From contig JANXEI010000001.1 of NCBI GenBank assembly GCA_025058835.1, positions 190,561 to 254,560 of the forward strand: 64,000 nucleotides of DNA. Direction: 5' to 3'. Shown piece after piece: positions 1 to 7,985 of this stretch (within the stretch, counting starts at the first letter, position 1; each line of letters begins with the position of its first letter). Position numbers and translations under genes: made by a program. The notes beneath the pieces are model-generated. The model searched no databases and was not told where the DNA came from. It was given only the letters and a program-made list of their open reading frames with translations. This DNA comes from Acidilobaceae archaeon. Its GTDB lineage: Archaea > Thermoproteota > Thermoprotei_A > Sulfolobales > Acidilobaceae.

Positions 1-1762
1 TCGGCGCTAGCTCCACCACGTGTCCCTTCGAGGGACCCTCCGGCATGGGCTCCTCCAGCAGCCTCTTGGGCAGAGTGTCGTACTCCTCCCCATCGCCAAA
101 GGCGAGGACGTTGAAGGCCCTCTCTGCGTTCCATATCCTCTCCCCAATCGTGTTGAACTCCTCCACCCCTATGTCCCATCCTGTTACGGCAGAGAGCTGC
201 TCTGCCAGCACGTCGTTCCAGTAGGAGAAGGTCACGAACTTGCAGACCACGAGGCTGTCGAGGGTGGCGAAGACCTCCTCTATGTGCTTGTTCATCTCTG
301 CCTTCCCCTCTATCGAGAGCCTGTCCATGAGCTTGGGCAACCCGATTATCTCGGGCGCTATCATGTATGACCTGAGGTGACATCCGCCCCTGTTGCTCAC
401 CGCGTAAGCAAGGCCCTGCCCTTTCGCTCCCCTAGGATCGTATGCTGGGAGCTCCTGGTGCCTGACCACCATGGCTACTTCGGGCGCTCCGTACTTTGCC
501 GCGAGCCTGGATGCGCCCTCTGCCAGCTCGTCTCCAATGCCAGACCTGTAGGCTGTCCTCCAGACTAGCTCCACCAGCGCCTCCGAGCTCCCCCACTTCA
601 CGTTAAGTCCCCTCAGCTTCTCAGCCGGCACCTTGCCCTTCTCCACCAGCTCAAAGAGGGTGGCTATGGTTGCGCCCATAGAGATGGTGTCCAGGCCGAG
701 CTCGTTGCAGAGGTAGTTTGCCTTGGTGACTGCCTCCAGATCTCCTACGCCGGTGGAGGCGCCGAGGGCCCACACTGTCTCGTACTCAGGCCCTCCTCCG
801 TAACCGCTCCACCTGCCGCTGATCTTAGTTCCCCTTGAACAGCCTATGAGGCATCCCCAACATATCTCCTCCTTCTGTATCTCAGGGTCTAGGATGGTCT
901 CAGCTATCCTCTCCCCGCTGATCTTCTCTGCCTCCGCAAAGACGCCGGTCTGGAAGTTCCTCGTTGGGAGCATGCCGTGGGAGTTGATGATGTTGACCAG
1001 CACCGGCGTGCCGTACTTGGGGAGGCCGTGGGCTGTAACGGGCGCCTCTCTCGCTAGCCTTATGGATTTCTGGGACACCTTCCTGTAGTCCTCCTCCCTA
1101 GCCACCTTGGGCCTCATGTGGCCTCTGACGGCTATGGCCTTCAGCTTCTTGGAGCCCCACACAGCTCCATGCCCTCCCCTCCCCGCTGCCCTGTTCTTGT
1201 CGTTCATTATGTTGGCTATCCTGACCAACCTCTCCCCTGCAGGGCCTATGGCAGCCACTTTGATCCTGTGGGCCTCGTCCTTCCCCACTACAGGGCTCTC
1301 CTCCTCTATTATGGCGTCAGTCGTGGCGTGGACGTCCTTGCCCCAGAGGTGGGCAGCATCCCTCAGCTCTGCCTTCCCGTCGTGTATCCAGAGGTAGACG
1401 GGCTTCTCGGAAGCGCCCTCGATAATGATCGCGTCAAACCCTGCAAACTTGAGCTCAGGCCCGAACTTGCCACCGCTATGTGCATCGTGTATGGTGCCGG
1501 TGAGGGGAGACTTGGTGATGGAGGCCCACCTGCCGGGAGAGACAAGGCCTGGGATGCCAGTGAGAGGTCCTGTGGCCACGATGGCCTTGTTCTCTGGGCT
1601 CAGCGGGTTAACCTTTGGATCAACTTCCTTCAGCATGATGTAAACTCCTAGCCCCCTACCCCCTATCCACGTCCTGAGGACCTCCTCGGGGAGCTCCTCA
1701 TGATAGAGCTTGCCGCTTGTCAGGTCGACCCTGAGAACTCTTCCTGCGTATCCGCCTGGCAT
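1..1762 (-). CDS. aor: Aldehyde ferredoxin oxidoreductase (tungsten), C-terminus cut by window edge
   Basis: Oxidises aldehydes to carboxylic acids with ferredoxin as acceptor, using a tungsten-bispterin cofactor and one 4Fe-4S cluster in the cytoplasm. The reading frame runs from the ATG at 1762 off the left edge, 587 codons visible against a usual length near 605-630. The N-terminus has the family's GRVLRVDL and GGRGLG elements. The cluster cysteines are C301, C304 and C308 (CWGCLIGC) with the fourth at C507 in DSLVVCKF. A GGTGA ribosome binding site lies just upstream of the ATG, and an AT-rich TATA-like box sits near 1795-1804. The gene is divergent from the CstA operon. Which aldehyde family member it is (AOR, FOR or GAPOR) is not certain; the N-terminal and cluster motifs suit AOR best. 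Confidence 0.93.
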   Translation of the reverse strand, partial: MPGGYAGRVLRVDLTSGKLYHEELPEEVLRTWIGGRGLGVYIMLKEVDPKVNPLSPENKAIVATGPLTGIPGLVSPGRWASITKSPLTGTIHDAHSGGKFGPELKFAGFDAIIIEGASEKPVYLWIHDGKAELRDAAHLWGKDVHATTDAIIEEESPVVGKDEAHRIKVAAIGPAGERLVRIANIMNDKNRAAGRGGHGAVWGSKKLKAIAVRGHMRPKVAREEDYRKVSQKSIRLAREAPVTAHGLPKYGTPVLVNIINSHGMLPTRNFQTGVFAEAEKISGERIAETILDPEIQKEEICWGCLIGCSRGTKISGRWSGYGGGPEYETVWALGASTGVGDLEAVTKANYLCNELGLDTISMGATIATLFELVEKGKVPAEKLRGLNVKWGSSEALVELVWRTAYRSGIGDELAEGASRLAAKYGAPEVAMVVRHQELPAYDPRGAKGQGLAYAVSNRGGCHLRSYMIAPEIIGLPKLMDRLSIEGKAEMNKHIEEVFATLDSLVVCKFVTFSYWNDVLAEQLSAVTGWDIGVEEFNTIGERIWNAERAFNVLAFGDGEEYDTLPKRLLEEPMPEGPSKGHVVELAP

Positions 1763-1794
1763 GATACAATCACCGCGATATGAGTATTTGAGAA

Positions 1795-1804
1795 AATATA
1801 TAAT
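1795..1804 (-). promoter_or_regulatory. TATA-like element of the aldehyde oxidoreductase gene
   Basis: An AT-only stretch reading TTATATATTT on the minus strand lies 33-42 bases upstream of the ATG at 1762, leaving room for a short leader that includes the GGTGA site. Placement by composition and spacing only. Confidence 0.5.
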
Positions 1805-1939
1805 TTAGTGCTAAAGTTAGAGTGAACTTTTACATAGGATATAGAAAACCAATATAAGAGAAGGAGAGATTTAAACTATATTTATTACCAGTAAAATTTC
1901 CTCTGAACAGTTGAGCTCTTAGTTTAATGAATACGTAAC

Positions 1940-1950
1940 AAAATATATTA
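1940..1950 (+). promoter_or_regulatory. TATA-like element of the small membrane protein-CstA operon
   Basis: AAATATATTAG lies about 40-48 bases before the ATG at 1988, which would place transcription start near 1970 and keep the GGTGA site in the leader. A second weaker candidate, ACTATAAT, lies near 1957. Confidence 0.4.
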
Positions 1951-1987
1951 GTTCCCACTATAATCTTAGCACCGACAGGTGAAAGGT

Positions 1988-2230
1988 ATGAATCAGAGAG
2001 AGTTGGTGGGAGCCGCGCTCACCCTTTTGGCCCTGCTCCTAATCGGCTACGAGCTCTTTGTCGTCGGCCTTCTCAACGGCAGCGTGGGGACAAAGGGTCA
2101 GGTAACGCTGGATGCTGTGCTCATATCGGCAGGCTTCCTCCTGATCCTCCTAGGCCCTTGGCTCTGGCTCGGCGAGGTGCCAGTAGCAGTGAAGAGGTTC
2201 GTGGAGGCCAAGACGGGGAGGAGGACGTGA
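1988..2230 (+). CDS. Small two-helix membrane protein upstream of CstA
   Basis: An 80-residue protein with two predicted membrane segments, about residues 6-28 and 43-62, separated by a short polar loop and followed by a basic tail. The ATG at 1988 is preferred over the in-frame GTG at 1979 because AGGTGA, a good ribosome binding site, lies just before the ATG and overlaps the GTG. It ends one base before the CstA start, so the two are surely cotranscribed. I do not recognise a family. The position suggests an accessory subunit or assembly partner of the transporter, which is an inference from context alone. Confidence 0.75.
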   Translation: MNQRELVGAALTLLALLLIGYELFVVGLLNGSVGTKGQVTLDAVLISAGFLLILLGPWLWLGEVPVAVKRFVEAKTGRRT

Positions 2231-2231
2231 G

Positions 2232-4037
2232 ATGCAGGCAATACTGTTCCTCCTAATGGTCCTTGCCATATATGCTATAGCGTACATTTTCTACGGCAGG
2301 GAGCTGCTCCAGAACAGGGTGGTGAAAGCCGATCCTAACAGGCCTACTCCTGCAGTGGAGAACTTCGACGGCATAGACTACGTCCCCGCCAATAAGTACG
2401 TGCTCTTCGGCCATCACTTTGCCTCCATAGCAGGGGCAGGACCCATAGTTGGGCCCGCCCTCGCCTTGGCCTGGGGCTGGTTCCTGCCGCTCCTCTGGGT
2501 TCTCTTCGGTAACATATTCATTGGCGCTGTTCACGACTACACGTCCATGATGGCCAGCGTGAGGCAGGGCGGCCTCTCCATCATGTCCATCTCGGAGAAC
2601 CTCATGGGCAGGAGGGCTAGGTACATATTCCTCCTCTACGTTTGGGCAGCCCTGATACTCGTGCTTGCTGCTTTCCTAAGCGTTGCCTCTGCCACCTTCG
2701 CTGCAGAGCCCACTGCTGCAACGCTCGCCATACTCTTCATGCCCCTCTCCCTTCTCTTCGGTATAATGGTCTACAAGTTCGGCGTGGACATCAGGCTTGC
2801 CACCGTCATAGCTCTGGTGCTCCTCCTCATAGGCCTCGTCTACTCTTTCAGCGTGCCGGTGCACTTGACTTATGAGGGATGGGTGGTTGTGCTCACCCTC
2901 TACTCCCTCATCGCGGCAGCGCTGCCCGTTTGGTACCTGCTCCAGCCAAGGGACTACCTTAACGCGTACGTGCTCTGGATCTTCGTAGGCCTAGCGCTCC
3001 TGGCACCGCTCTTCCTGCCCTTCATGGAGATCACAGGCCCTGCCATAACCTCCTTCGTGGCGAAGGGCGCCGTGGTGGGAGCGCCGAGAGGCACCCCTGC
3101 AGCAGGGCTTGACATTGCTTACTTCTGGCCCATGGTGCCCCTCACCATAGCCTGCGGAGCGCTGTCTGGCTTCCACTCCGTCGTAGCATCTGGCACGAGC
3201 TCAAAGCAGCTTGCCAACGAGCTCGATGCCCTCTTCGTGGGCTACGGCAGCATGCTTGCAGAGGGGGCCGTCGCTTCCCTCGCCGTGATACTGCCCGCAG
3301 CCCTCTTCTGGGACTTCTCTGCTGCAGCCCAGAAGGCCGGCATATCCCTCGAGACCCTCAAGGCAGCCGGGATAGACGTGGAGAAGACCAAGAACATCCT
3401 TGCCTTTGGCGCTGTGGACAGGTTCTACAACGCCTACGCCCTCGCCCAAGCCACGGCCTGGTCCAAGCTCTTTGGGCTGGACTTCGTGCCCCTCTTCAAG
3501 GGCTTCAAGACCTTTGCCGCCTGGGCCTTAACGGCCTTCGTGCTGACTACCCTCGACACGGCGAACAGGTTAGCGCGCTTTGCCTGGGTAGAGATGATGG
3601 ACTGGGTAAGGCCCATGAACAGGGACGCGTACAGAATCATAACGAACAGGTTCCTTGCCTCTCTCATCCCCATACTCATAGCGGCTGTCATGGCTTACCC
3701 GACCATAGAGGGCATTGGGAGGGCCTACCTGGTCATCTGGCCTGCCTTCGCCGGCACAAACCAGCTGCTCGCCGCGCTAGCTCTCCTGACGGCAACCCTC
3801 TGGGTCTACGCCGTGCTCAAGGTGAGGGGACCAGTGAGCCTCCTCATGCTCATCCCCGCCGCTTTCCTCTGGCTGACCGTGACCCTCGCGCTAGGTCTCT
3901 GGGTGCTCTTCATCCTGCCCAACGTCCCGCTGCTGTACCAGATAGGCGCTGGATCTCTCGTGGTGCTCTCCCTAGGCCTAGACATCCTGCTCATCTACCT
4001 CTTCGTGAGGGGACTGCTGAGGGCAAGAGCTATTTGA
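2232..4037 (+). CDS. cstA: CstA-family carbon starvation transporter
   Basis: A 601-residue polytopic membrane protein of the CstA/BtsT family, whose characterised bacterial members import pyruvate or peptides by proton symport. The family hallmark GHHFxSIAGAGPIxGP is at residues 60-75, preceded by the YGRELLQNRV and FDGIDYVPxNK elements, and a run of hydrophobic segments extends to the C-terminus. It is about 100 residues shorter than the E. coli proteins, as in other short CstA members. It follows the two-helix protein by one base. The substrate here is not known; location beside an aldehyde oxidoreductase fits growth on peptides or organic acids. Confidence 0.93.
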   Translation: MQAILFLLMVLAIYAIAYIFYGRELLQNRVVKADPNRPTPAVENFDGIDYVPANKYVLFGHHFASIAGAGPIVGPALALAWGWFLPLLWVLFGNIFIGAVHDYTSMMASVRQGGLSIMSISENLMGRRARYIFLLYVWAALILVLAAFLSVASATFAAEPTAATLAILFMPLSLLFGIMVYKFGVDIRLATVIALVLLLIGLVYSFSVPVHLTYEGWVVVLTLYSLIAAALPVWYLLQPRDYLNAYVLWIFVGLALLAPLFLPFMEITGPAITSFVAKGAVVGAPRGTPAAGLDIAYFWPMVPLTIACGALSGFHSVVASGTSSKQLANELDALFVGYGSMLAEGAVASLAVILPAALFWDFSAAAQKAGISLETLKAAGIDVEKTKNILAFGAVDRFYNAYALAQATAWSKLFGLDFVPLFKGFKTFAAWALTAFVLTTLDTANRLARFAWVEMMDWVRPMNRDAYRIITNRFLASLIPILIAAVMAYPTIEGIGRAYLVIWPAFAGTNQLLAALALLTATLWVYAVLKVRGPVSLLMLIPAAFLWLTVTLALGLWVLFILPNVPLLYQIGAGSLVVLSLGLDILLIYLFVRGLLRARAI

Positions 4038-4055
4038 GCTCCCCCACTCTCCTCC

Positions 4056-4061
4056 TTTTTT
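4056..4061 (+). terminator. Oligo-T run after cstA
   Basis: Six T residues, preceded by a pyrimidine-rich tract, follow the CstA stop codon by 18 bases. Archaeal termination works on such U-tracts without a hairpin. It abuts the next start codon, so it may only attenuate. Confidence 0.35.
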
Positions 4062-4362
4062 GGTGACTCCTTTGCGCATAGTTTCCTCCATAGCGAGAAA
4101 GATCGTTGCCTTTCTGAGAAGCGTCGAGAGGGCCATGAGGGAGGAGAGCGTTCACGCCATAGAGCAGGAGCTGAAGGAGCTGGAGAGCGCCTTCCTCCTC
4201 ATGATCCTCGGCAGCTTCGTGGGGGTTAGGACCATGACGCCTCTCCTCAGCCTGGAGCTCCTGGAGGGCCTGCAGGAGGAAGTTGAGCTACTCAGGGAGA
4301 GGGCGTTCAAGGGCGAGGACGTGATAGGGGAAGTAGCGTCAGCGCTGGGTGGAGGGACTTGA
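4060..4362 (+). CDS. Small helical protein, first gene of the ArsA-type triad
   Basis: A 100-residue protein of unknown family. It is predicted largely helical and amphipathic: an N-terminal hydrophobic and basic helix, a charged Glu-rich helix around residues 30-45, a hydrophobic stretch (LLMILGSFVG, about 48-57) and another charged helix. The start may be TTG at 4060 or GTG at 4063; no strong ribosome binding site is visible. Its stop codon TGA overlaps the TTG start of the ATPase gene (TTGA), so translation is coupled. The arrangement implies a subunit or regulator of the ATPase, which is inference. Confidence 0.65.
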   Translation: MVTPLRIVSSIARKIVAFLRSVERAMREESVHAIEQELKELESAFLLMILGSFVGVRTMTPLLSLELLEGLQEEVELLRERAFKGEDVIGEVASALGGGT

Positions 4363-5279
4363 TAGAGGCTCTAAAGCCAGTGGGCTGCTGCCCTCACGTC
4401 CTCCTAGTTATAGGTAAGGGGGGAGTCGGCAAAACTACCATCTCCCTCTACCTGGCAAGGCAGCTGAGCAAGAGGGGGAAGACCCTCCTCCTCAGCCTCG
4501 ACCCCGCGAGACACCTCCGAAAGTATCTCGCCGATGGAGCGCCAGGAATGGAGGTCTCCCTGATATCCCTGGAGAAGGAGATAGAGGAGATAGTGAGCAG
4601 GCACGCAGATCTCCTGCGCTCCCTCATGCCCTCGCTCTCCGCGTTCAACCTGGACGAAGTTATGGACATAGTTCGCTACTCGCCCGGAGCGGAGGAGGAG
4701 GTGTTCCTGAGGAAGCTGCTCAGCGCTTACAGGAGCAAGAACGAGTACGTCGTGATAGACACGCCTCCCACGGGAGTCACCCTGAGGACCCTGGCTCTTA
4801 GCAAGCTCTACGTGGCCTGGCTCGACAGGTTGATACAGGTAAGGGAGAGAATAGTTGCTCTGAGATACACCATTGCGAGGACCACGAGGGGAGAAGCAAC
4901 CATCAGGGACAAGGCGCTGGAGAGGCTGTACCAGATGAGGGAGGAGTACTCCTGGCTGGAGAGGAACCTGACCTCTGCTGAGAGCACCTCCTACGTGCTA
5001 GTCACCATACCTGAGCCCCTGCCCATGTACGAGATGGAGGAGAGCCTGAGGTTCCTGCGCGAGAGGATGAAGTTGAAGCCGAAGCTGGTCGTCCTCAACA
5101 GGGTGCTGCCAGAGGACGTGGCCATGAGGCTCGGCTTGCTTGAGGCTCAGAGGCGTTACCTGAAGCACATAGAGGCGCTGGAGATTAACCACGCGGTGGT
5201 GGAGCACCTGGAGAGGCCTTTGGAGGCGCTGGAGGACGTGGACGAGCTAGAGAGGAAGATTAAGGTGGTAGTGAAATGA
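4359..5279 (+). CDS. ArsA/Get3-family ATPase
   Basis: A 306-residue soluble ATPase of the deviant Walker A class. The P-loop GKGGVGKTT is at residues 19-27, a switch I-like LSLDPARHLRK follows near 46-56, and the switch II-like DTPPTGV lies near residue 130. The family includes bacterial arsenite pump ATPases and the tail-anchored protein targeting factor Get3. Here there is a single domain, shorter than most Get3, and I see no CxxC zinc motif. No arsenite permease is adjacent. GGAGGG precedes the TTG start at 4359; the gene overlaps both neighbours by four bases. The role is open: membrane protein targeting or ATPase coupling to the next gene's product. Confidence 0.85.
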   Translation: MIEALKPVGCCPHVLLVIGKGGVGKTTISLYLARQLSKRGKTLLLSLDPARHLRKYLADGAPGMEVSLISLEKEIEEIVSRHADLLRSLMPSLSAFNLDEVMDIVRYSPGAEEEVFLRKLLSAYRSKNEYVVIDTPPTGVTLRTLALSKLYVAWLDRLIQVRERIVALRYTIARTTRGEATIRDKALERLYQMREEYSWLERNLTSAESTSYVLVTIPEPLPMYEMEESLRFLRERMKLKPKLVVLNRVLPEDVAMRLGLLEAQRRYLKHIEALEINHAVVEHLERPLEALEDVDELERKIKVVVK

Positions 5280-5935
5280 CCCTCTTCGAGTACGCCATAC
5301 TTGCCCTCATATCACTGCTGGCAGTAGCTATGGTGATTTGGTACTTCAGGGTAAGGAAGGAGATGCTCCTCCTAACGAGGACTGTGGTCGTGGAGCTAGA
5401 GAAGCACTTCAAGCCTCGGGAGAAGAGCTATGTGCTCCTGGGCTACCTAGTTGGCTTCAAGGGCAAGTACGAGCTGAACAACGGCGACCAGGTTTTCATC
5501 CTCTTCACCACCATGCCCAGGATGTCCCTCCTCTACTACCCCATTGCCAAAATGCTCGGGAGGAAGGACAGGCTGGAGGTGGCCTTGAAGTACTCCAACA
5601 GATACGTGCTCCGCGACTTCCACCTCGTTAACGTTAGCGACAGCTGGGCCACGAGCACCTTCCTGAGGGACGTGGGGGAGAGGAGGGAGAAGATGCAGAG
5701 GAGGGAGCTGAGGGCGAACTATGTGGCCTTCCTCGAGGACCTGGAGGACGAAGGGTTAGCAAAGAAGCTTCTCGACATGAGCAAAGCGGAAATTCACAGG
5801 GTCTCAGCCTTCAGGGAGCACAACTTGGTGGAGGTAGCGGTCGAGGCTAGGCTGGGGGCTGTTGGGGAGATCCTGAAGATACTTGAGGAGATGAGGAAGA
5901 GGGTAACGAGGTCTCGGCACTCTGAGGAGGCCTGA
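5276..5935 (+). CDS. Single-pass membrane protein coupled to the ArsA-type ATPase
   Basis: A 219-residue protein with one N-terminal membrane segment (about residues 5-23), then a basic stop (FRVRKE) and a long soluble domain, predicted cytoplasmic. The C-terminal third is helical and charged. The start ATG overlaps the ATPase stop as ATGA. I do not recognise the family. The layout, a membrane anchor with a cytosolic domain next to a Get3/ArsA-like ATPase, suggests a receptor or effector for the ATPase at the membrane; this is inference. The last 89 bases overlap the convergent gene at 5847-6476, so the C-terminal 29 residues are constrained on both strands. Confidence 0.75.
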   Translation: MTLFEYAILALISLLAVAMVIWYFRVRKEMLLLTRTVVVELEKHFKPREKSYVLLGYLVGFKGKYELNNGDQVFILFTTMPRMSLLYYPIAKMLGRKDRLEVALKYSNRYVLRDFHLVNVSDSWATSTFLRDVGERREKMQRRELRANYVAFLEDLEDEGLAKKLLDMSKAEIHRVSAFREHNLVEVAVEARLGAVGEILKILEEMRKRVTRSRHSEEA

Positions 5936-6476
5936 GCCTGGAGAAGGCAACTGTCAAGACTATGAGAGAGGAGATGGTGAAAACCACGAACAGAGGGGCT
6001 GTGACTACGAGCGCAAGCGATAGGAAGGCCAGGAGGGAGAATATCGCAGCTGCTCTGAAGAGGGACTCGCCGGTTGTCTCCCTCACCGAGCCAAAGGTTC
6101 TGAACAGGAGGAACGCAGGGAGAATTCCCAAGAGGAAGGGAAGTGCTATGAGGAGCGTGCCAAGGAGCGCCAGGGAGAGGAGAGGGGAGAGGAAGAAGGA
6201 TACCATAGCATATATGGCGAGAGAGGGAGCGATCAGCAGGCCAAGGAGGGGAGACGTTAAGGCTACCGCAAAGTCCCTCACAAAGCCCCCTCTGCCGTAA
6301 CTTGTCGATATCAAGTAGAGGGAGACGAGGAGACCGCCTACCCCCAGTAACAGGAAGAGGAGGGAGGGGAGAAGGAGGGAGGGGAGGGCGAGGGAAAAGA
6401 GAACCCCTGTCATCCCCAAGAGGGCTAGGAACGCGCCTCCTGCCCCGAAAATCCTGATCTCGGTATGCTCCGACAT
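5847..6476 (-). CDS. Polytopic membrane protein, DUF996-like
   Basis: A 209-residue hydrophobic protein with about five or six membrane segments and a Ser/Pro/Gln-rich C-terminal tail. The N-terminal pair of glycine-rich helices and the LYLISTSYGRGGFVRDF loop resemble archaeal DUF996 proteins, but I assign this with low certainty. ATG start at 6476. The tail of about 30 residues is encoded antisense to the preceding plus-strand gene. No function is known for this kind of protein. Confidence 0.7.
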   Translation of the reverse strand: MSEHTEIRIFGAGGAFLALLGMTGVLFSLALPSLLLPSLLFLLLGVGGLLVSLYLISTSYGRGGFVRDFAVALTSPLLGLLIAPSLAIYAMVSFFLSPLLSLALLGTLLIALPFLLGILPAFLLFRTFGSVRETTGESLFRAAAIFSLLAFLSLALVVTAPLFVVFTISSLIVLTVAFSRLRPPQSAETSLPSSSSPQVSSGSPQQPPA

Positions 6477-6486
6477 CGCTCTTCCC

Positions 6487-7932
6487 TCAGGGAGTTACAG
6501 CCCTGTAGAAAGCCATAGTTCTAGACCTATAATAGCAATCGAGCATCATTCCGTAGACAGCCTCCTCGCTGAAGGCCTTAGCTCTCTCCCTGCTTCTCCT
6601 CCTGAGCTCCTGCTCCCCGATCCCCCTCATCCTATGCAGGGGAGCCTCGTGCGACCTATTGCTCATCGCTGCCGCCATGGACTCCATGGCAAGGCCCAGC
6701 TCATATGGATCGTCTGGCCTCACCAGCAACCCTGGGCCGCCCGCGCCCACGTCGACCACTATCTCCTTCAGCCCCCCCACGGCAGAGGCTATGACGGGCG
6801 TGCCCACAGAAAGGGACTCCACAGCTACAATGCCGAAGGGCTCGAAGCGGGAGGGAACCACTGTGGCTGCGGAGAGGGCCATGAGGGACAGCTTTAGCCC
6901 TGGCTCGAGCCTCCCCACCAGCTTCACCCTCCCCCTCCTCTCCTCCACCAGCCTGCGCAGGTGTTCCTCATATGCCCCGTCCCCCACCGAGAGGCCGGAG
7001 ACGAGGAGCCTCACGCTTGGGGCGTGATCGAGGGCGCGGATGGCAACGTCTAGGCCTTTCTGCCACACTGTCCTCCCTAACGTGAACATGGGGACGCCGT
7101 CCTCCCTCAGCTCCCCGAATCCCTCGAGCCCTCTCGCCAACTCCCACCACGTTCCCCTAGGCTGCACGCGGGGGGGCTCTACTATGTTATAAGACACGCA
7201 GGACTTCTCCTCCACTCCGTAGTACTTCCTCGCCAGCTCCTCCCTCAGGTAGGACCAGCTCACGGTGGCAACTAGGTCAGCCTCAGCGACGCCAAAGGCT
7301 TCCACGTTGCCGCCCACCCTGTCCCACACCTCCCTATACCTGGTCCACCTGTGGCCGCCGGGGTGCCACACCTTGTGGGGCAGGTCCTCGAGGCCGCTCC
7401 AGTCTGCAGAGGCATAGTGCCATGGGAAGCTCGGGGAGCCGGAGAGGTGAACAGTGTACTGCAAGGGGAGCGCATAATTGCTCTTCTCTGCCTCCTGCTT
7501 GATCGCCACGCCTGCCAGCACAGAATGCCAGTCGTGGGCCTCCACGAGCTCGGGCCAAGGGTTATGGCTAAAGTACGCTCTCATAGCTCGGGCAAAGAGG
7601 GATGCCTTCTCCTCCACCCACCCGTATATGGGCTCCTTTGAGAGAACCTCCCCGTCTCCCTCCCCCTTGAACATCACGATCCTCACTCCCTCCGCCAAAG
7701 CCTCGCAGGCTGAAACGCAGTACCACCTCTCCTCTCCCCACATGCCCTTCCGCATGCCGCAGGACCTGAAGGGCAGCTCCCTCTTCCCCCAGCACCTGCC
7801 GTGGGAGGGCATGAACACGGTAACCTCGTGACCCCTCTTTGCCAAAGCAACGGCCCTGCTCCTCACTGCCTCTCCCAGGCCCCCCAGGCTAGCTACCCCT
7901 GCAAACTCGAAGGAGAGCATCCACACCTTCAA
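6487..7932 (-). CDS. glgA: Glycogen synthase (GT5-type glycosyltransferase)
   Basis: A 481-residue GT-B fold enzyme that extends alpha-1,4-glucan from NDP-glucose. The N-terminal nucleotide-sugar loop reads SLGGLGE (residues 15-21), the acceptor-domain EAHDWHS is at 131-137, the C-terminal domain has LGRTVWQKGLD (285-295), and the retaining catalytic E-x7-E is E364-E372. Length and the GGLGE loop suit archaeal glycogen synthases. The TTG at 7932 is taken as start because it yields the usual MKVW N-terminus; an AT-rich box about 28 bases upstream suggests a nearly leaderless message. No branching or debranching enzyme gene lies in the window. Confidence 0.88.
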   Translation of the reverse strand: MKVWMLSFEFAGVASLGGLGEAVRSRAVALAKRGHEVTVFMPSHGRCWGKRELPFRSCGMRKGMWGEERWYCVSACEALAEGVRIVMFKGEGDGEVLSKEPIYGWVEEKASLFARAMRAYFSHNPWPELVEAHDWHSVLAGVAIKQEAEKSNYALPLQYTVHLSGSPSFPWHYASADWSGLEDLPHKVWHPGGHRWTRYREVWDRVGGNVEAFGVAEADLVATVSWSYLREELARKYYGVEEKSCVSYNIVEPPRVQPRGTWWELARGLEGFGELREDGVPMFTLGRTVWQKGLDVAIRALDHAPSVRLLVSGLSVGDGAYEEHLRRLVEERRGRVKLVGRLEPGLKLSLMALSAATVVPSRFEPFGIVAVESLSVGTPVIASAVGGLKEIVVDVGAGGPGLLVRPDDPYELGLAMESMAAAMSNRSHEAPLHRMRGIGEQELRRRSRERAKAFSEEAVYGMMLDCYYRSRTMAFYRAVTP

Positions 7933-7985
7933 CTTTGCCCAAGAACCGAAAGAAGTGGGAATAAAAAAGCTCTAGCGAAAACTGT

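Larger units (their letters stand above)
1763..1987. other. Divergent intergenic region, AT-rich
   Basis: This 225-base spacer is clearly more AT-rich than its surroundings and separates the aldehyde oxidoreductase from the CstA operon. It holds TATA-like boxes for both sides (near 1795-1804 on minus, 1940-1950 on plus) and a GGTGA ribosome binding site before 1988. The middle, about 1810-1930, has several A/T tracts but no open frame, tRNA or repeat that I can recognise. Confidence 0.6.

Noticed and set aside
4359-5279. Arsenic resistance operon
   Set aside because: The ArsA-type ATPase has no ArsB, ArsC or ArsR neighbour; the ArsB-like transporter at 17538 is 12 kb away on the other strand and its ion is unknown.
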